Positions 50,744-62,695 of a DNA stretch of 64,000 nt are shown piece by piece. Origin of the DNA: Osedax fenrisi (Eukaryota > Annelida > Polychaeta > Sabellida > Siboglinidae). The DNA is taken from positions 95,131,198 to 95,195,197 of the forward strand of contig OZ025240.1 of NCBI GenBank assembly GCA_964019155.1, read 5' to 3'. The translations under genes were made by a program, and so were the position numbers. The notes under the pieces were generated by a model. The model was not told where the DNA came from, did not search any database, and worked only from the letters and a program-made list of their open reading frames with translations. Each line of letters opens with the position of its first letter. The stretch's first letter is position 1.

Positions 50744-51690
50744 CTATGCTTGCATCCTTACTCCCCAATACCCGTAACAACCCCACTGTCCTAACATACG
50801 AGGACAAAAATAAATAAGGTAATACATAAAAATATATAAATAAATGAACAAGGTAAAATTAACATGATCATCAGACAATATCGCAGAAACACCCGATTTT
50901 AATAATGGAATAGATGTCATTTCGGTTAGATGAACAGGCAGATTGTTCCATGTAACCGATACCCGATTGCTTAAGAAGTTGTGTGATCGGTTATTCTTTG
51001 AGATGTCTCTTCTGATTTTCACCGAGGGCCCTATAAGATGTAGTGTAGATCCACAAGAAATCATCTACATCTATATCAACAAGACCATTAACTATTTTAT
51101 ATGTTAGTACCATATCAGCAACATGCCTACGTGAAGAATGTGATTTTAGTTTTTCAAATAATAATCTGTCAAGGTATTCTAATGAACCTAAATGGCACAT
51201 AATGAAAAGTTTTCGAGTAAATATTCTCTGAATCAATTCGAGTTTGGCGGAATTATGATTTGATCTGAATGGAATGGGTGGATTCCAGAGACAGGAAGCG
51301 TATTCAAGGACATGTCTTACATAACTTATATATGCTAGTGTAAATGGTATATGTTTGTTACATCTAAATACTCGAAAGATTATATTAATCATTCTGTATG
51401 CTTTACGAATAATATTATTAATATGATCGTTAAAAGATAGATTATGATTAATAATTACACCAAGATCGGTGTACGTATTAGAATAGCCTAATTGAACACA
51501 GTTAATCGAATATAAGGATATTTCAATACCCTTACTAGACATTATTGAGCATTTGTGGGTGGCTAAATTTAGACCTGATAATGTTGACCAATCATTTAAT
51601 TTGGTTAGTGCATTATGCATATAGTCCATTACAAATTCATATTTATGGATAAGAGAAAGTTTTGCATTATCTTCGAAAGGGTACATATGA
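50744..51690 (-). pseudogene. LINE reverse transcriptase C-terminal half
   Basis: A minus-strand frame (51686-50991), with its continuation in a second frame (51064-50744), covers the thumb and C-terminal part of a CR1/Jockey-type RT. Key blocks: Y-T-D-L-G-V-I-I-N-H-N-L-S-F-N-D-H-I, A-Y-I-S-Y-V-R-H-V-L-E-Y-A and E-L-I-Q-R-I-F-T-R-K-L-F, and, in the second frame, N-F-L-S-N-R-V-S-V-T-W-N-N-L-P. It starts at a degenerate catalytic box (F-E-D-N), so the copy is truncated there. One frameshift separates the parts. It is fresher than most LINE pieces in the window. Confidence 0.85.
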
Positions 51691-51729
51691 TCTCAGGAAA
51701 ATATTAAACTTACATAAATATTATTTAAA

Positions 51730-52257
51730 AAATCCACGTAATCTAATCATCATTTAAAAAAAATATAAATATATATAAAATAGATACAAAATAATAAATT
51801 ATATTAAATAGTAAACCAAATAATAATTTTTTTAAATTCAAAATCTCATGAAATAATTAAGATTTTACATAATTTAAATTGCATAACAATACTATATATT
51901 ATGATACTTATTCAATAGAATTTTTAAATGATGAGAATATTATTTTTGAAAATATTAGCATTTTAAAATAAGTAAAAAATGTTATCAAAATTAAATATTT
52001 TATTTTGTAATTTTATTAAAACTCTACATCTAATCACAAATATTATCTATAGATATAATATGAATATGATTTTAAACATACTGTAAAAAGTTGACTATGT
52101 TTAGTTAATTATTAACTGATAAATAGTATATTTCATAAGAAATCAAATATTCTGAGATAATTGATGTTAAAAATTTACTATATTATTACAATAATGAAAA
52201 TACATTAGGTGTCATCCTAATGAATGACTACATTAATGAAATGACACTATCATATTA
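51730..52257. other. AT-rich intergenic DNA
   Basis: No gene is seen. Confidence 0.4.
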
Positions 52258-52265
52258 ATCTAGAA

Positions 52266-53717
52266 CAGCGATTTTTAACGAGGGCGATTAGACAATGTTG
52301 GGGAGGGGTATTTAGAATTGTTAGGTTATTAGAAAATAAAAATAAAAACTATAAATTTTATAATAAATTATATAAAAAATAAAATTTCTATATAGCAGAA
52401 ATTATTATAACAAGATAGAGAAAGGCGTATGCTCGTGAATCTTTTTATAAAAAGATATATTGCTAGGTGTATTTTATGAAAAAATTGAAAAAATCATCTG
52501 GTGTTATAAATGAGCACCGTTTCTTATGTCATTAATAATAATAATAACTAATAATTTATTTTATGTTACATTTTTTATTAATTCATTGATGATTCTCCAG
52601 CAATGATTGGCAGAATAAATGGAGTTGCTGCATTACTTACTAAAGAAATACCAACATTATTTACAATTCACTGTGTTATTCATAGAGAGAATTTAATTGC
52701 AAAAAAATCTTGATTCAAATTTGTTTGATTCACAAGATATTATTATAAAATGTATCAATAAAATAAAACGTAATAGCCTTCACGATCATACAGTCAAGAC
52801 CTTATTCTAGGATAACAATGAAGACCATGATAAACTGTTATAACACACAGCAGTAAGATGGCTCTCCAAAGGAAAATGTGTAATCCGTTTTCATAAATTA
52901 TATAATACTATATTGATACATATGAAAGAGCATGATAATATTATATACTCAAAATTGATATATATAAAAAAAGATCTTGCCTATTTAGCAGACATATTTT
53001 AGAAATTAAATTTATTAAATAAGTCACTACATGGAAAATAAATAACTTTAATACTTGTCAAAGATATGCATTTAAACTTAAATTAAAATTATATGTAAAC
53101 AATATAGAAAAAGTTGAATATTGCAATTTTATGAGATTGAAAACTTTTGAAAAAGAACTTTCTCTGCATGAAAAAATGCGATATATTTCACATATGAATA
53201 ATTTAATTATAAATATAGATTGTTGTTTTTATGACCTATTTCCATTAACTATTCCAGATTTTATCATTAATCCATTTAACTGCAATATATCAGAAATAGA
53301 TCATTCAATTCAATAAGATATCATAGATATACAGAATGACTCTGAACTTAAAATATTGTTCAAAAATAAATGATATACCAAATTTTGGTTAAATATTAAT
53401 GGCAAATATGAAAATATATGAAAATTAATTAAATTATTATTGCTGACTTTTCCAACATCATATTTAGTTGAAAAAGGTTATTATTATATGATTATTATAT
53501 ACCGGAATAGGCTTGATATCGTGGGAAATGGAGATGTAACATTACTATTGATATAGAAAGAACCAAACATAGAATAACTAATAAAGAATCATCAACTACA
53601 AGGATCACATTAATATAATACATTTTTCAATTATTATTTATTTTAATTTATTTACAGGGGGCAATTATTTAAAAACTAGGGTAAAGGGGGCTATTTAAAA
53701 AAGGTTAAGAATCGCTG
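52266..53717 (+). mobile_element. hAT transposon with exact 8-bp target duplication
   Basis: The ends are inverted: CAGCGATTTTTAACG on the left and, read inward, CAGCGATTCTTAACC on the right. ATCTAGAA directly flanks both (52258-52265 and 53718-53725), the 8-bp duplication typical of hAT insertion. Inside, plus-strand fragments in several frames encode a ZBED5/FAM200-like transposase: D-D-S-P-A-M-I-G-R-I-N-G-V (about 52591), H-C-V-I-H-R-E-N-L-I-A-K, R-W-L-S-K-G-K-C-V-I-R-F-like sequence near 52860, K-E-L-S-L-H-E-K-M-R-Y-I (inside the frame 53131-53316) and L-T-F-P-T-S-Y-L-V-E-K-G near 53440. At 1452 bp it lacks the N-terminal part and is inactive. Confidence 0.9.
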
Positions 53718-53856
53718 ATCTAGAATAACGCCAACGGCCAATCAATGGAATGTATACAATAAAACCAACTAGTGTTACCAGTTGACATGGGAATAAATAT
53801 ATTATTGATACCACTGTTTATAAATAATTCAAATTGATAAATATTGAACAATGGTC

Positions 53857-53861
<5 letters not shown>

Positions 53862-53933
<72 letters not shown>
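53862..53933. repeat. (AT)n microsatellite, 72 bases
   Basis: Pure TA repeat; it makes false frames on both strands. Confidence 0.95.
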
Positions 53934-53940
<7 letters not shown>

Positions 53941-54149
53941 AACAGTCATTTTGTAATCAGTATTTATTAGAAATATGTAGTATTCTAAAATTACGTTTTT
54001 ATGATTTATATAGTTTGTTAACTTAAAATATGTTGACATATCATATATTATACATGTACAAATCTATTTTTTATAAAAAATGTATAAATAACAAATTTAC
54101 AAATAAGTTCATTATGCTATTATTATGCTACTATTAATTTAAAAATTAT

Positions 54150-54209
54150 ATTATGCTGCTATTATGTTGCTATTATTATAATAGCAACACAATAGCAGCA
54201 TAATATACT
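54150..54209. repeat. Hairpin of TATTATGCTGCTATT units
   Basis: Arms of about 26 bases are near-perfect inverted repeats. Further AATAGCAGCATAA words occur to about 54285. Confidence 0.75.
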
Positions 54210-54403
54210 TTTAAAATTAATAGCAGCATAATGATAGCATAATAGACGTTTAATGGCAACATAATAGCAGCATAATAGCAGCGCAGTATAAACACTCGAG
54301 GCTATTACTGTTAGCTGAGTATACGTCACTTTTAGTGCTCACTAGAATAACTTCAGTTTAACTCAAGTTTTAAAAACTCGGTTTATATGTGATCAGTTAT
54401 ATA

Positions 54404-54437
<34 letters not shown>

Positions 54438-54535
54438 CAGGCCCGTAGCCACGGGGAGGGGGGGGGCTGCGGGGGCAAGGCCCCTCCTGACGATAGCCAA
54501 GCCCCCCTTATAATGACCAGGCCCCCATAGGATTT
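54438..54535. mobile_element. G/C-rich transposon terminus
   Basis: It begins CAGGCCCGTAGCCACGGGG, a form seen at hAT-type ends, followed by alternating G-rich and C-rich runs with GCCAAGCCCCCC and CCAGGCCCCC. No second end or target duplication found. Confidence 0.4.
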
Positions 54536-54539
54536 AAAA

Positions 54540-55660
54540 AAAATAATGTTATTAGATATTTATTGCCATTTAGATGATGATCAAAATGAAAGATTTAAAA
54601 TAATACCCTTAACCCTTAGCTATTATATTAATGATAATCTTATAATATACAAATAAATATATAGGCTACCGAGTTCTCACATATAGCCAAAACAATAGGC
54701 TATCTTTAATTTCTAAATACACATCACCGATAATACAAAATGAAATAATAAATATAATACAATACATACTAAATGAAAATATTATTAAATATATCAATAT
54801 ATAACATTTTTTTCATAACATTTTTCATAAAAGGTGATGAAATCACATGTTGAACTGATATCTATTGTAATCATGTATTTAGATAAACACTGTGATATAA
54901 AAGAAGTATAGAATAGATGACAGTTTACTTATCGCTTTCATTACATTTGAATATGATGGCAAGGCATGCAATGGAATTCAATGGAGAATAAATAATAAAC
55001 AATATCGAAAAATATACTATTTTCATTGCTACACTCATACATTTAACTTAGTTGTTATAGATGAGTATACAAAATAATGCATTTATATTGATTTTTTATA
55101 AAGTAGATGTTTCATAGTATTATAAACAAATATTAAATTCCTATTATATACATAGGAATTATACTTAGGAATTATTCCTACTATTGGAAACACGATGATA
55201 AACCATTAAAATATAATATAATAAATAATCAGTGATGATTCATAACATTTATAATGAGATCAAGTTTGGTTTAGAATATTTTTAAAATTATGGCAATGCC
55301 GAATTAAAATCGATGCAAATAGTTTAAAAGTGTGTAAAAAATGTGAGGTATTCTTATGCTAATTGAAAAATATCTTCCAATAAAATACTTAAACATACCA
55401 GATGGTGATGATTTAATAAACATAATTATAATCAAAATAGAGAAGAAGAAAATGTGTATATTAAAATGAAAATAAAAAGAAATAACTAATTATAAATGAA
55501 GAACAACTTTCAAAAATAATCAGAAAGGCATGTCAAGTTTGACGACTTTTAGTGTTCAAGAAGTAGATATAATAGCTAACATTAATGTATTCGTATATCT
55601 AAACTAAAAAGAGTGTTGGTATAATGAAGGATTGTTATGTCCGATAAAATATATGCAATC
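54540..55660. other. AT-rich intergenic DNA
   Basis: No gene is seen. Confidence 0.4.
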
Positions 55661-55669
55661 AGGTATTAA

Positions 55670-55876
55670 AGGGGTATCCCACTACAAGTGTTTCCCGGAA
55701 CTTGGCGAAAATATTGTAACATTAAAACAATTTTCTATCAAGTTGTAATGGGATACCCCCTATAAATGTATTATATTTCATGCAAGTTGCTGTAAAGTAA
55801 GGGGGTTTCCCACTACAATTATAGTTAACTTGATAGAAAATCGTATTAAAGTTACAATATTACCGGGATACCCCCT
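55670..55876. mobile_element. Double-foldback MITE, TTAA-flanked
   Basis: Left end AGGGGTATCCCACTACAAG after TTAA; the right end is the inverse (GGGATACCCCCT) before TTAA. The same terminal motif is repeated inside in inverted orientation (TTGTAATGGGATACCCCCT near 55744, AAGGGGGTTTCCCACTACAA near 55799). The element therefore looks like two foldback units side by side. Confidence 0.75.
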
Positions 55877-56852
55877 TTAATAATTGTCTAGTATATCAAT
55901 AGTGTCATTATAGTAATAAGTTATTACTAATAACTAATAAATCTATAACAAATCAATATATGTATACTATTTTAAATAATTGTAATAAATATTTTATATA
56001 TTAATAAATTAAAAACAACTGATGAAATAATTAAAATTAAATATTTATTTTACGCAATCTTCTCTCTGCAAAATGATTAATATATTTAATATATAATTAA
56101 GGGGGAAACCGTCTTAGAGTTTACATATAAATGATAGGAGGAAATTGATCTCCTAAAAAGATCTAAATTACTGAGATACAGATAAAGTAATTTTGTTTAT
56201 ATATATATTTAACATTCATATTTACTTTATATGATCTAATGACTAGTATTAGATAATGAAAAATAAACTTAAAAATACATATCTTTTTATTTACTTAAAA
56301 CAGATTTGGTTTTATTAATAATGCCTAATATCATTTATATAGTATGTATATAATCTATTAATTTTATAAAGATTTATCAAACGTTTCAAACGGTGGAATC
56401 TTCTTAACATTATAAAGTGTATACAATACAATTCCAAGATATAAGAATCTAAAGTTTTTGTGCAATAAATATGAAATAATAATGTGTATTATATACAATA
56501 TTATATACATTATATACTATACATTACTATTCAAAGTAGAATTAAGATATGCATCATAATGTATGCATTTTATACTTCCTTCCTTTGAACATATAATAAG
56601 GAATCCACCACAACATATTTTAATATCTACCATAAAAAACATAATTAAAAAACCACTAAGGATAAGGTAATTATTAAGGTTTTATGCCATGACATAACAT
56701 TTTGAAAATATTTTCTAGAATTTTATTTATTTGAAATATAAAAAAGGAATTTTATAATTTAATATAATAAAGAAAAGGTTTTAGATATATAAGAAATATA
56801 AGACTAAATATTTTTATAATATATAAATAAATTATGCTTGTGCTATTATTAA

Positions 56853-57064
56853 GGAGGCATCCCACTACAAATTTTCCGGAAATAATGTCAAGAAATGTTT
56901 GCTAGAAATTGATTTTATTGCAAGTTAACTAAAGTTGTAGTGGGATATCCCTCTTACATTCCGTTAACTTTCCGGAAATAAAGTAACTTTAAAGGGGAAA
57001 ATCACTTTCTAGCAAACATTTCCGAACATTATTTCCGGAAATACTTGTAGTGGGATATCCCCTT
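56853..57064. mobile_element. Double-foldback MITE, second copy
   Basis: It has the same plan as 55670-55876: GGCATCCCACTACAAA near the left end, TTGTAGTGGGATATCCC both near the middle and at the right end. Inner arms with TTTCCGGAAATA words also pair. The right TTAA is degenerate (TTTACA). Confidence 0.75.
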
Positions 57065-57469
57065 TACATACTATAGTATATCAACTATGATATTAATAAA
57101 TAATAAATAAAAATTCCGAATACTATGTGATGATTGATTGATAATTTATTTAAGCAAATACATAGCCGAAAATATAATCGAAAATATAAAGTATAAATAT
57201 TTGCTAACGATAACATACGTTATAGAAATAAACAAAGAATAATACGAAATTAAAAAAGTAAAGAAATTAAAACGTTTTACAGTTACCGTAAAAATAAACG
57301 AAAAACAATCGAAAGTAGAAATAAATTATATAGTAAAAATAAACGAAAAATGATCAAAATAGAAATAAAAGATAGCGTAAAAATAATCGAAAATAGAAAT
57401 AAAATACATTATTTTGTAAGTGGCATCGAAATATTAAATTTCTACTTTAACTTTATAGAATTCTTCTTA

Positions 57470-58240
57470 TCTTTGTACCCTGTTTTAGTAATAAATTATT
57501 AGTTATATAGTTTAATATTTAAATGTTAAATTTTAAATATATTATAAACAGAACATGTTAAAAATCAAATAAACCAATACTAGAATAAAACAAATACTAG
57601 AATGAAATAAACAATAATGTAATACTTACCAAAATCTGTAATAATAGTAGGTAATACTTTATTAATTTTATATTTTAATTGTAGGTACCTATAATAAATT
57701 TGAAACATATATACAAACAGAACAAGTTACAAATAAAATAAACCAATATACCTATACAAAACATACCAATAATATTACGAAACAAACAATATAATACTTA
57801 TCTTTATACTCTGAAATAATAGAAAATTATTAATATTGTAGTTTAGTAATATAATACATTTGAAAAATATTTACAAAATATATATAAAACAAACACAAAA
57901 TACCGAACAAACAAAAATAAAATAATACTTCCCACTTTATCTGTAATAATAATGAATTATTAATTTTATATTATAGTATATTTGAAATATAGATATAAAA
58001 AACCCGAATTTTCTATAACAAAAATAAATGTATAACAAAATATAATACAGAACAAACAAAAATAAAATAATACTTCCCACTTTATCTGTAATAATAATGA
58101 ATTATTAATTTTATATTATAATATATTTGAAATATAGATATAAAAACCCACATTTTCTATAACAAAAACACATTAAAAAAAACCAGAAGAGATAATGCAA
58201 TAATTAAGATACAAAATGAAACATAAATCAATATAAAATT
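57470..58240 (-). repeat. 145-bp tandem repeats in a LINE 3' UTR
   Basis: ACTTCCCACTTTATCTGTAA occurs at about 57928 and 58073, a period of 145. Older, weaker copies extend back to about 57470. The array directly follows the C-terminal codons of the LINE at 58.2-61.8 kb on the minus strand, so it lies in that element's 3' region. Confidence 0.75.
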
Positions 58241-58244
58241 ATAA

Positions 58245-59028
58245 ATTTCTGTTAAAAAAAAGTTGATTGTCAAAACAAATTTTGTTTATTTTATTTTTAA
58301 AAGATGAAACAGATACAGATTTTATTATATCATTATTTTACATTATTTTATTATTTTATTTACTTTATTACCTCTAGTTCTATAATTATTCGAAATGTTA
58401 AGTATATCAGATATATTTATATCTGTATAATTATTTGAAATTTAAAAAATTGTAGTTAGATCTATTTTTAATCTTCTAAGTTCAAGTGATTCTAATTTAA
58501 AATATACCAATTTCTCTAGGTATAATCTATCTAATCTCTATATCTAATCTCTCCTATATATGATTTATAATTAATATTTGATGAATTTGTATATCCTACG
58601 CATCTTGTAATTAATATTCTAGTAAATAATCTTTGCACTCTTTCAATTTGGTCTATGAGACTACGAAATTTACTAACCTTTAAAAATGGTGACCAAATTA
58701 TGGATGCATATTCTAAAATTGGTCTGCAATAAATTTTATATGCATTTAATATTGCTCTAGGGGATTTTGTAGTAATGCAACTAAAAATTTAATTCAGAGA
58801 AAAATAAGCTTTTTTACAAATATAATCAATATGTTTATTAAATAAAAGGTTATTTTCAAATATTATTCCTAAATCTTTATAAAAAGTAACGTTTTCTAAT
58901 TGAATATTATTTATAAAATATTTTGATGGAGTTACCTTCCCTAAAGTCATAACTGCACATTTTGATAATGAAATATTTAATTGCCATTTATTTGCCCATT
59001 GTGAAAATAAATTTAAATTATTTTGCAA
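58245..59028 (-). pseudogene. LINE A: thumb and C-terminal part of ORF2
   Basis: Continues the frame of the RT at 59053-60084 after one TAG. It reads L-N-L-F-S-Q-W-A-N-K-W-Q-L-N-I-S, then D-L-G-I-I-F-E-N-N-L-L-F-N-K-H-I, then R-P-I-L-E-Y-A-S-I-I-W-S-P (about 58710) and R-V-Q-R-L-F-T-R-I-L-I-T-R. The region between R-T-R-G-N and S-S-F-K-N-K-I-N-K (about 58385-58290) is shortened, so part of the tail has been lost. Confidence 0.85.
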
Positions 59029-59052
59029 AAGAAATCTTTCACTCTCAGATGC

Positions 59053-60084
59053 CTAAGAAAAATATAATTTTTTATCATCGGCAAATAAATCAATATGAAT
59101 TTTTGAAGAGAATATACTAGGAAGATCATTAATATATAATAAAAATAAAATTGGACCTAAAACTGATCCTTGTGGTACTCCATATTTTACAATAGAACTA
59201 CTTGAAAAATAATTTTCAACCAGTGTAATTTGAGATCTATTCGATAACAAATTATAAAACCATTTTATTATTTTATTAGATATACCGTATGATTTTAATT
59301 TAAATAATAGTTTTTCATGAGAAACAACATCAAAAGCTTTTGCAAAATCAATATATATTATATCTACACATTTTGTATTATTCAATTCATTATACCAACA
59401 TTTTAAACATTTTGTTAATTGTAATTCTGTGGATTTTCCACTTATAAAACCATATTGATATTTTGTTAATAAATTATTAGATTTTAAATACAAAATTAAT
59501 TGTTTAGAAATAATACGTTCTAATACTCTACACATTACACATGTTATTGAAATGGGCCTATAGTTATTTGAATTTGATGGTTCACCCTTTTTAAAAATTG
59601 GTGTGATTATCATTTTTTTTCCAAATTTTAGGTATATTACCCGATAAAAAGATGAATTAAAAATAATATATAAAGGCCTACATAATTCATTAGATACTAA
59701 TTTTAACATAGAAGATGGTATCCCATCAGTTCCGAAAGTATGTGTAATTTGTAATCTATTTAAAAATATTTTAATTATTTCAAGATTTAAATCAATATTA
59801 TCAAATTTTTGTTTAGTTAAATTATAAAATTCGGGTGAATTTCCATTATCATTTCGTTGAATTGAACTAAAATATGAATTTAACGTATTTTCTTTGTCGA
59901 GATCTGAAAATAAAATATTATTATTTGATATATCAATTAGAGGAGATACTCCAGATTTTAAATTTTGTCTTTTTTTCATAAATTTATAAAACTTTAATTT
60001 ATTTTTTGAATTAATTGTATTAATCTCTCTCTTAAAATTTAAAGATTCTAATTCTTTGGATAATTTTTTTTTGCTTCTATCCAA
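59053..60084 (-). CDS. LINE A: reverse transcriptase domain of ORF2
   Basis: Longest intact frame in the window: a CR1/Jockey-type reverse transcriptase. Blocks in order: M-I-I-T-P-I-F-K-K-G-E-P-S, N-N-Y-R-P-I-S-I-T-C-V-M, Y-Q-Y-G-F-I-S-G-K-S-T, I-I-Y-I-D-F-A-K-A-F-D-V-V-S-H, Y-G-V-P-Q-G-S-V-L-G-P-I-L-F and an intact F-A-D-D box near the end. It stops at TAG just after the box; the following region is in the same frame, so one nonsense change separates them. At the other end a run of nine A bases (60064-60072) marks a frameshift from the endonuclease frame. The true ORF2 start is much further upstream. Recently active family, but this copy is broken. Confidence 0.92.
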   Translation of the reverse strand: MDRSKKKLSKELESLNFKREINTINSKNKLKFYKFMKKRQNLKSGVSPLIDISNNNILFSDLDKENTLNSYFSSIQRNDNGNSPEFYNLTKQKFDNIDLNLEIIKIFLNRLQITHTFGTDGIPSSMLKLVSNELCRPLYIIFNSSFYRVIYLKFGKKMIITPIFKKGEPSNSNNYRPISITCVMCRVLERIISKQLILYLKSNNLLTKYQYGFISGKSTELQLTKCLKCWYNELNNTKCVDIIYIDFAKAFDVVSHEKLLFKLKSYGISNKIIKWFYNLLSNRSQITLVENYFSSSSIVKYGVPQGSVLGPILFLLYINDLPSIFSSKIHIDLFADDKKLYFS

Positions 60085-61130
60085 TTATATTTATATTGTA
60101 AATTAGTTTTAGATTTTCTATATATATTTTTTGCTTGTTTCTTCAATTTCAATATATTATTCGTAAGTACCTGTTTTATTGTATTATTTATATTAGGAAT
60201 ATGTGATATAAACAATTTATTTAGAACATTATTAAAATATTCTACTTTTTGATCGATATTATAATCATTTGAATTTAGATATTCCCAATTAAATCTAGAA
60301 AGATAATATTTAATACATTTTATATTAGCATTATTGAAATCAAAATTGTTTGATTATAAAATCTGTTTACGTGGGTATTTTTCAATATTTACATTAAATG
60401 AAACAGAATAGTGATCACTTATATTTTTGTATAATCCGAAATAGTCTCCAATATTTATAGATAGTAATTGTTTTTCATTAGTAAAAAGTAAATCAATTAT
60501 ATTATTATTACGAGTTGGCTTATTTATTAATTGTGAAAATGAATTTTTAATAATCGAATCGTAAAGTAATGCATAACTTTTTGGGTAACTAGGAAATGTA
60601 TATTCTTTCCAATTAAAATTTGGTAAATTAAAATCTCCTATAATTATAGATGAATTATAATTTTGTTGGGTTATATCAAATAATTTACATATCTGTTCAT
60701 GAGATACTTCATTACAATTTGGAGGTCTATAAACACATATAATATTAAATGGAATTTTTGAATTAATTTTTAAATGTATATATTGAACATCTATGTGTGA
60801 AATAAAATTTCTTACAGGACATAAACTAGATTTACAAAATATCGCAACACCTCCTCTATGAATTAATTTATCGTATCTAAATAGTGTATAATTTTTTCCA
60901 CCGATTTAATATAGAGAATCTCTATCATCTACCGTTAAGAATGTTTCAACTAAACATATAATGTCATATTTATCAAATGAAAGTAAAAATTCCAAAAAAT
61001 TCATTTTATTTCTAATACTACGAGCATTAGCATAGTATATATTTAAATTGTTATTTTTAATATTTTCATCTTTATTGCCAGTTAGTTATCTAGAACCTGT
61101 AGTTTTATTTTTATTTTTATTAATAATGGA
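60085..61130 (-). pseudogene. LINE A: apurinic-type endonuclease domain of ORF2
   Basis: Not a single open frame but clear on the minus strand. Blocks: N-L-N-I-Y-Y-A-N-A-R-S-I-R-N-K (about 61050), D-I-I-C-L-V-E-T-F-L, R-G-G-V-A-I-F, N-I-I-C-V-Y-R-P-P-N, I-I-I-G-D-F-N-L-P-N-F-N-W (about 60645-60610) and I-S-D-H-Y-S-V-S-F (about 60400). These are the catalytic and DNA-nicking motifs of the EEP endonuclease of LINEs. A stop (TAA, about 60355) interrupts the linker to the RT. Confidence 0.88.
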
Positions 61131-61313
61131 ATTTTTATAAATAATATATGAACATTTCCATACACTAAAATTATCTTCACCAATTGACATATTCCAGTCA
61201 ATTTTATTATTTATAATATATCTTAGTTCATAGGAATTACTTCTAGAATTATAAATACATTTGATAATTTTTTTACTTATAATTAATTTATTTTTAACTA
61301 CATGGTATAATAT

Positions 61314-61793
61314 CTAATGTCGTTCTAGTGATATTTCATCTAGAGATGATCTAATGAATGAATTGTCTAGATCTCGTAATTTACATAATCGGTTAATATT
61401 TGATAAAATAATTTTTTTTGAGACCACATTATCTAAAATTAATTTTAATTTATTAAATGATAATTGAAATATTGATAATACACACGATTTATTAATATCT
61501 ACTGTTTTACAATTAATATTTACTAAGTATTTAAAGAAATTAGTTTTATCATTATTAGGAATATTTATATTGTGAATAATTATTTCATTATTGCTATCTA
61601 TATTATTTTTAATAATATTTACTGATTTTACCAAATTGTCAGTAAATGTATCAGAATTAGTTACAGTAAAGGTTACATTAGCGGTTACATTAGAGTATGA
61701 TTTTTTAACAACAATCATATCACTTATTTCAGTGAATTTTGATAGTAACTTATTTAATTTTGTTTCTGTGCTATTTATTAAAGTATTGAATTG
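61314..61793 (-). CDS. LINE A: ORF1-like protein, 5' part lost
   Basis: The frame is open from the junction at about 61793 down to TAA at 61314, although the first ATG is at 61718. It precedes the endonuclease of LINE A. It has a heptad-like leucine-rich start (L-I-N-S-T-E-T-K-L-N-K-L-L-S), then E-I-I-I-H-N-I-N-I and a region recalling the RNA-recognition fold of LINE ORF1 proteins. By analogy it would bind the element's RNA. Identity rests mainly on position; similarity is weak. It is cut at the tail of LINE B. Confidence 0.5.
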   Translation of the reverse strand, partial: QFNTLINSTETKLNKLLSKFTEISDMIVVKKSYSNVTANVTFTVTNSDTFTDNLVKSVNIIKNNIDSNNEIIIHNINIPNNDKTNFFKYLVNINCKTVDINKSCVLSIFQLSFNKLKLILDNVVSKKIILSNINRLCKLRDLDNSFIRSSLDEISLERH

Positions 61794-62060
61794 AATTGAA
61801 TTTAATTGAATTAATTTTATTACGAATTATATTCATATAATATGAATAGTAAATAAATAAATAAATAATAAAAATAAATAAAACGCAAAACGATATCAAT
61901 ACGTAAAATAAAAATATAATACTAATAAATCATTAACATAGTACGACGAATTATATGTATCGGAAAATACTTAATATAAATTTATACATAATATGCATTA
62001 CACACATATATATAGTATAATAATAAAAATAAATAATTATGAGATAGTAAGTCTCATAAT
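61794..62060 (-). mobile_element. LINE B 3' UTR and AATTC tail
   Basis: On the minus strand the element ends in repeated AATTC (about 61793-61815), a LINE-type simple-repeat tail, directly abutting the ORF1 frame of LINE A. This suggests LINE B inserted into LINE A, or A landed in B. Confidence 0.7.
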
Positions 62061-62690
62061 TTATAGGTAATTTTTGAACTTAATTTTGATAATACGTGAT
62101 TTAAAACAGTTTACTGATTGCGAATGGACAGTTTCATAATCTAGATTATTCCACACATTTAATATACGATTATTTAGATAATTCATATGTACATTTGTAC
62201 GAGATTTTGTAGCCATGAGTTTTATTCCATGGCCACGAGTACGAGAGTTTGTCTGTAATGGATTGAGTATATTAGATAAATCGATATTGCATATATTATG
62301 AATTACTTTATATATCATTATTAGATCTTTATGTAAGCGTCTTAATGCTAATGATTGTAAGCCAAGATAATTAAGACGTTCGCTATAACTAATATATGCC
62401 AATCCACATCTTCCAAATAAACTTCTAGTAAATACTCGCTGAACCCTTTCTATCTTGTCAGCTAGACCATTATATCGTCTAGCTTTCAGACCAGGGTTCC
62501 ATACTGTTGTCGAAAATTCTACTTTTGGACGAGCATAGGTAATATATATATGCCTTTATAAGTGTAGTAATATCATTAGTTAAAAAACAACGGAATAAAT
62601 TATTAATCGTTAAAAGAGCACCCCTGCAACAATATAATATGTGCTTATCAAAATATAAATATTTATCAAATTGTATACCTAAATCTTTAT
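62061..62690 (-). pseudogene. LINE B: thumb and C-terminal part of ORF2
   Basis: After a frameshift at about 62695 the frame continues H-K-D-L-G-I-Q-F-D-K-Y-L, then Y-A-R-P-K-V-E-F-S-T-T-V-W-N-P, R-V-Q-R-V-F-T-R-S-L and L-N-Y-L-G-L-Q-S-L-A-L-R-R-L-H-K-D-L. It ends in a full C-terminus (R-I-L-N-V-W-N-N-L then F-K-S-R-I-I-K-I-K-F-K-N-Y-L). There is a break near 62545 but the tail is otherwise complete. Confidence 0.88.
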
Positions 62691-62695
62691 GTGTA

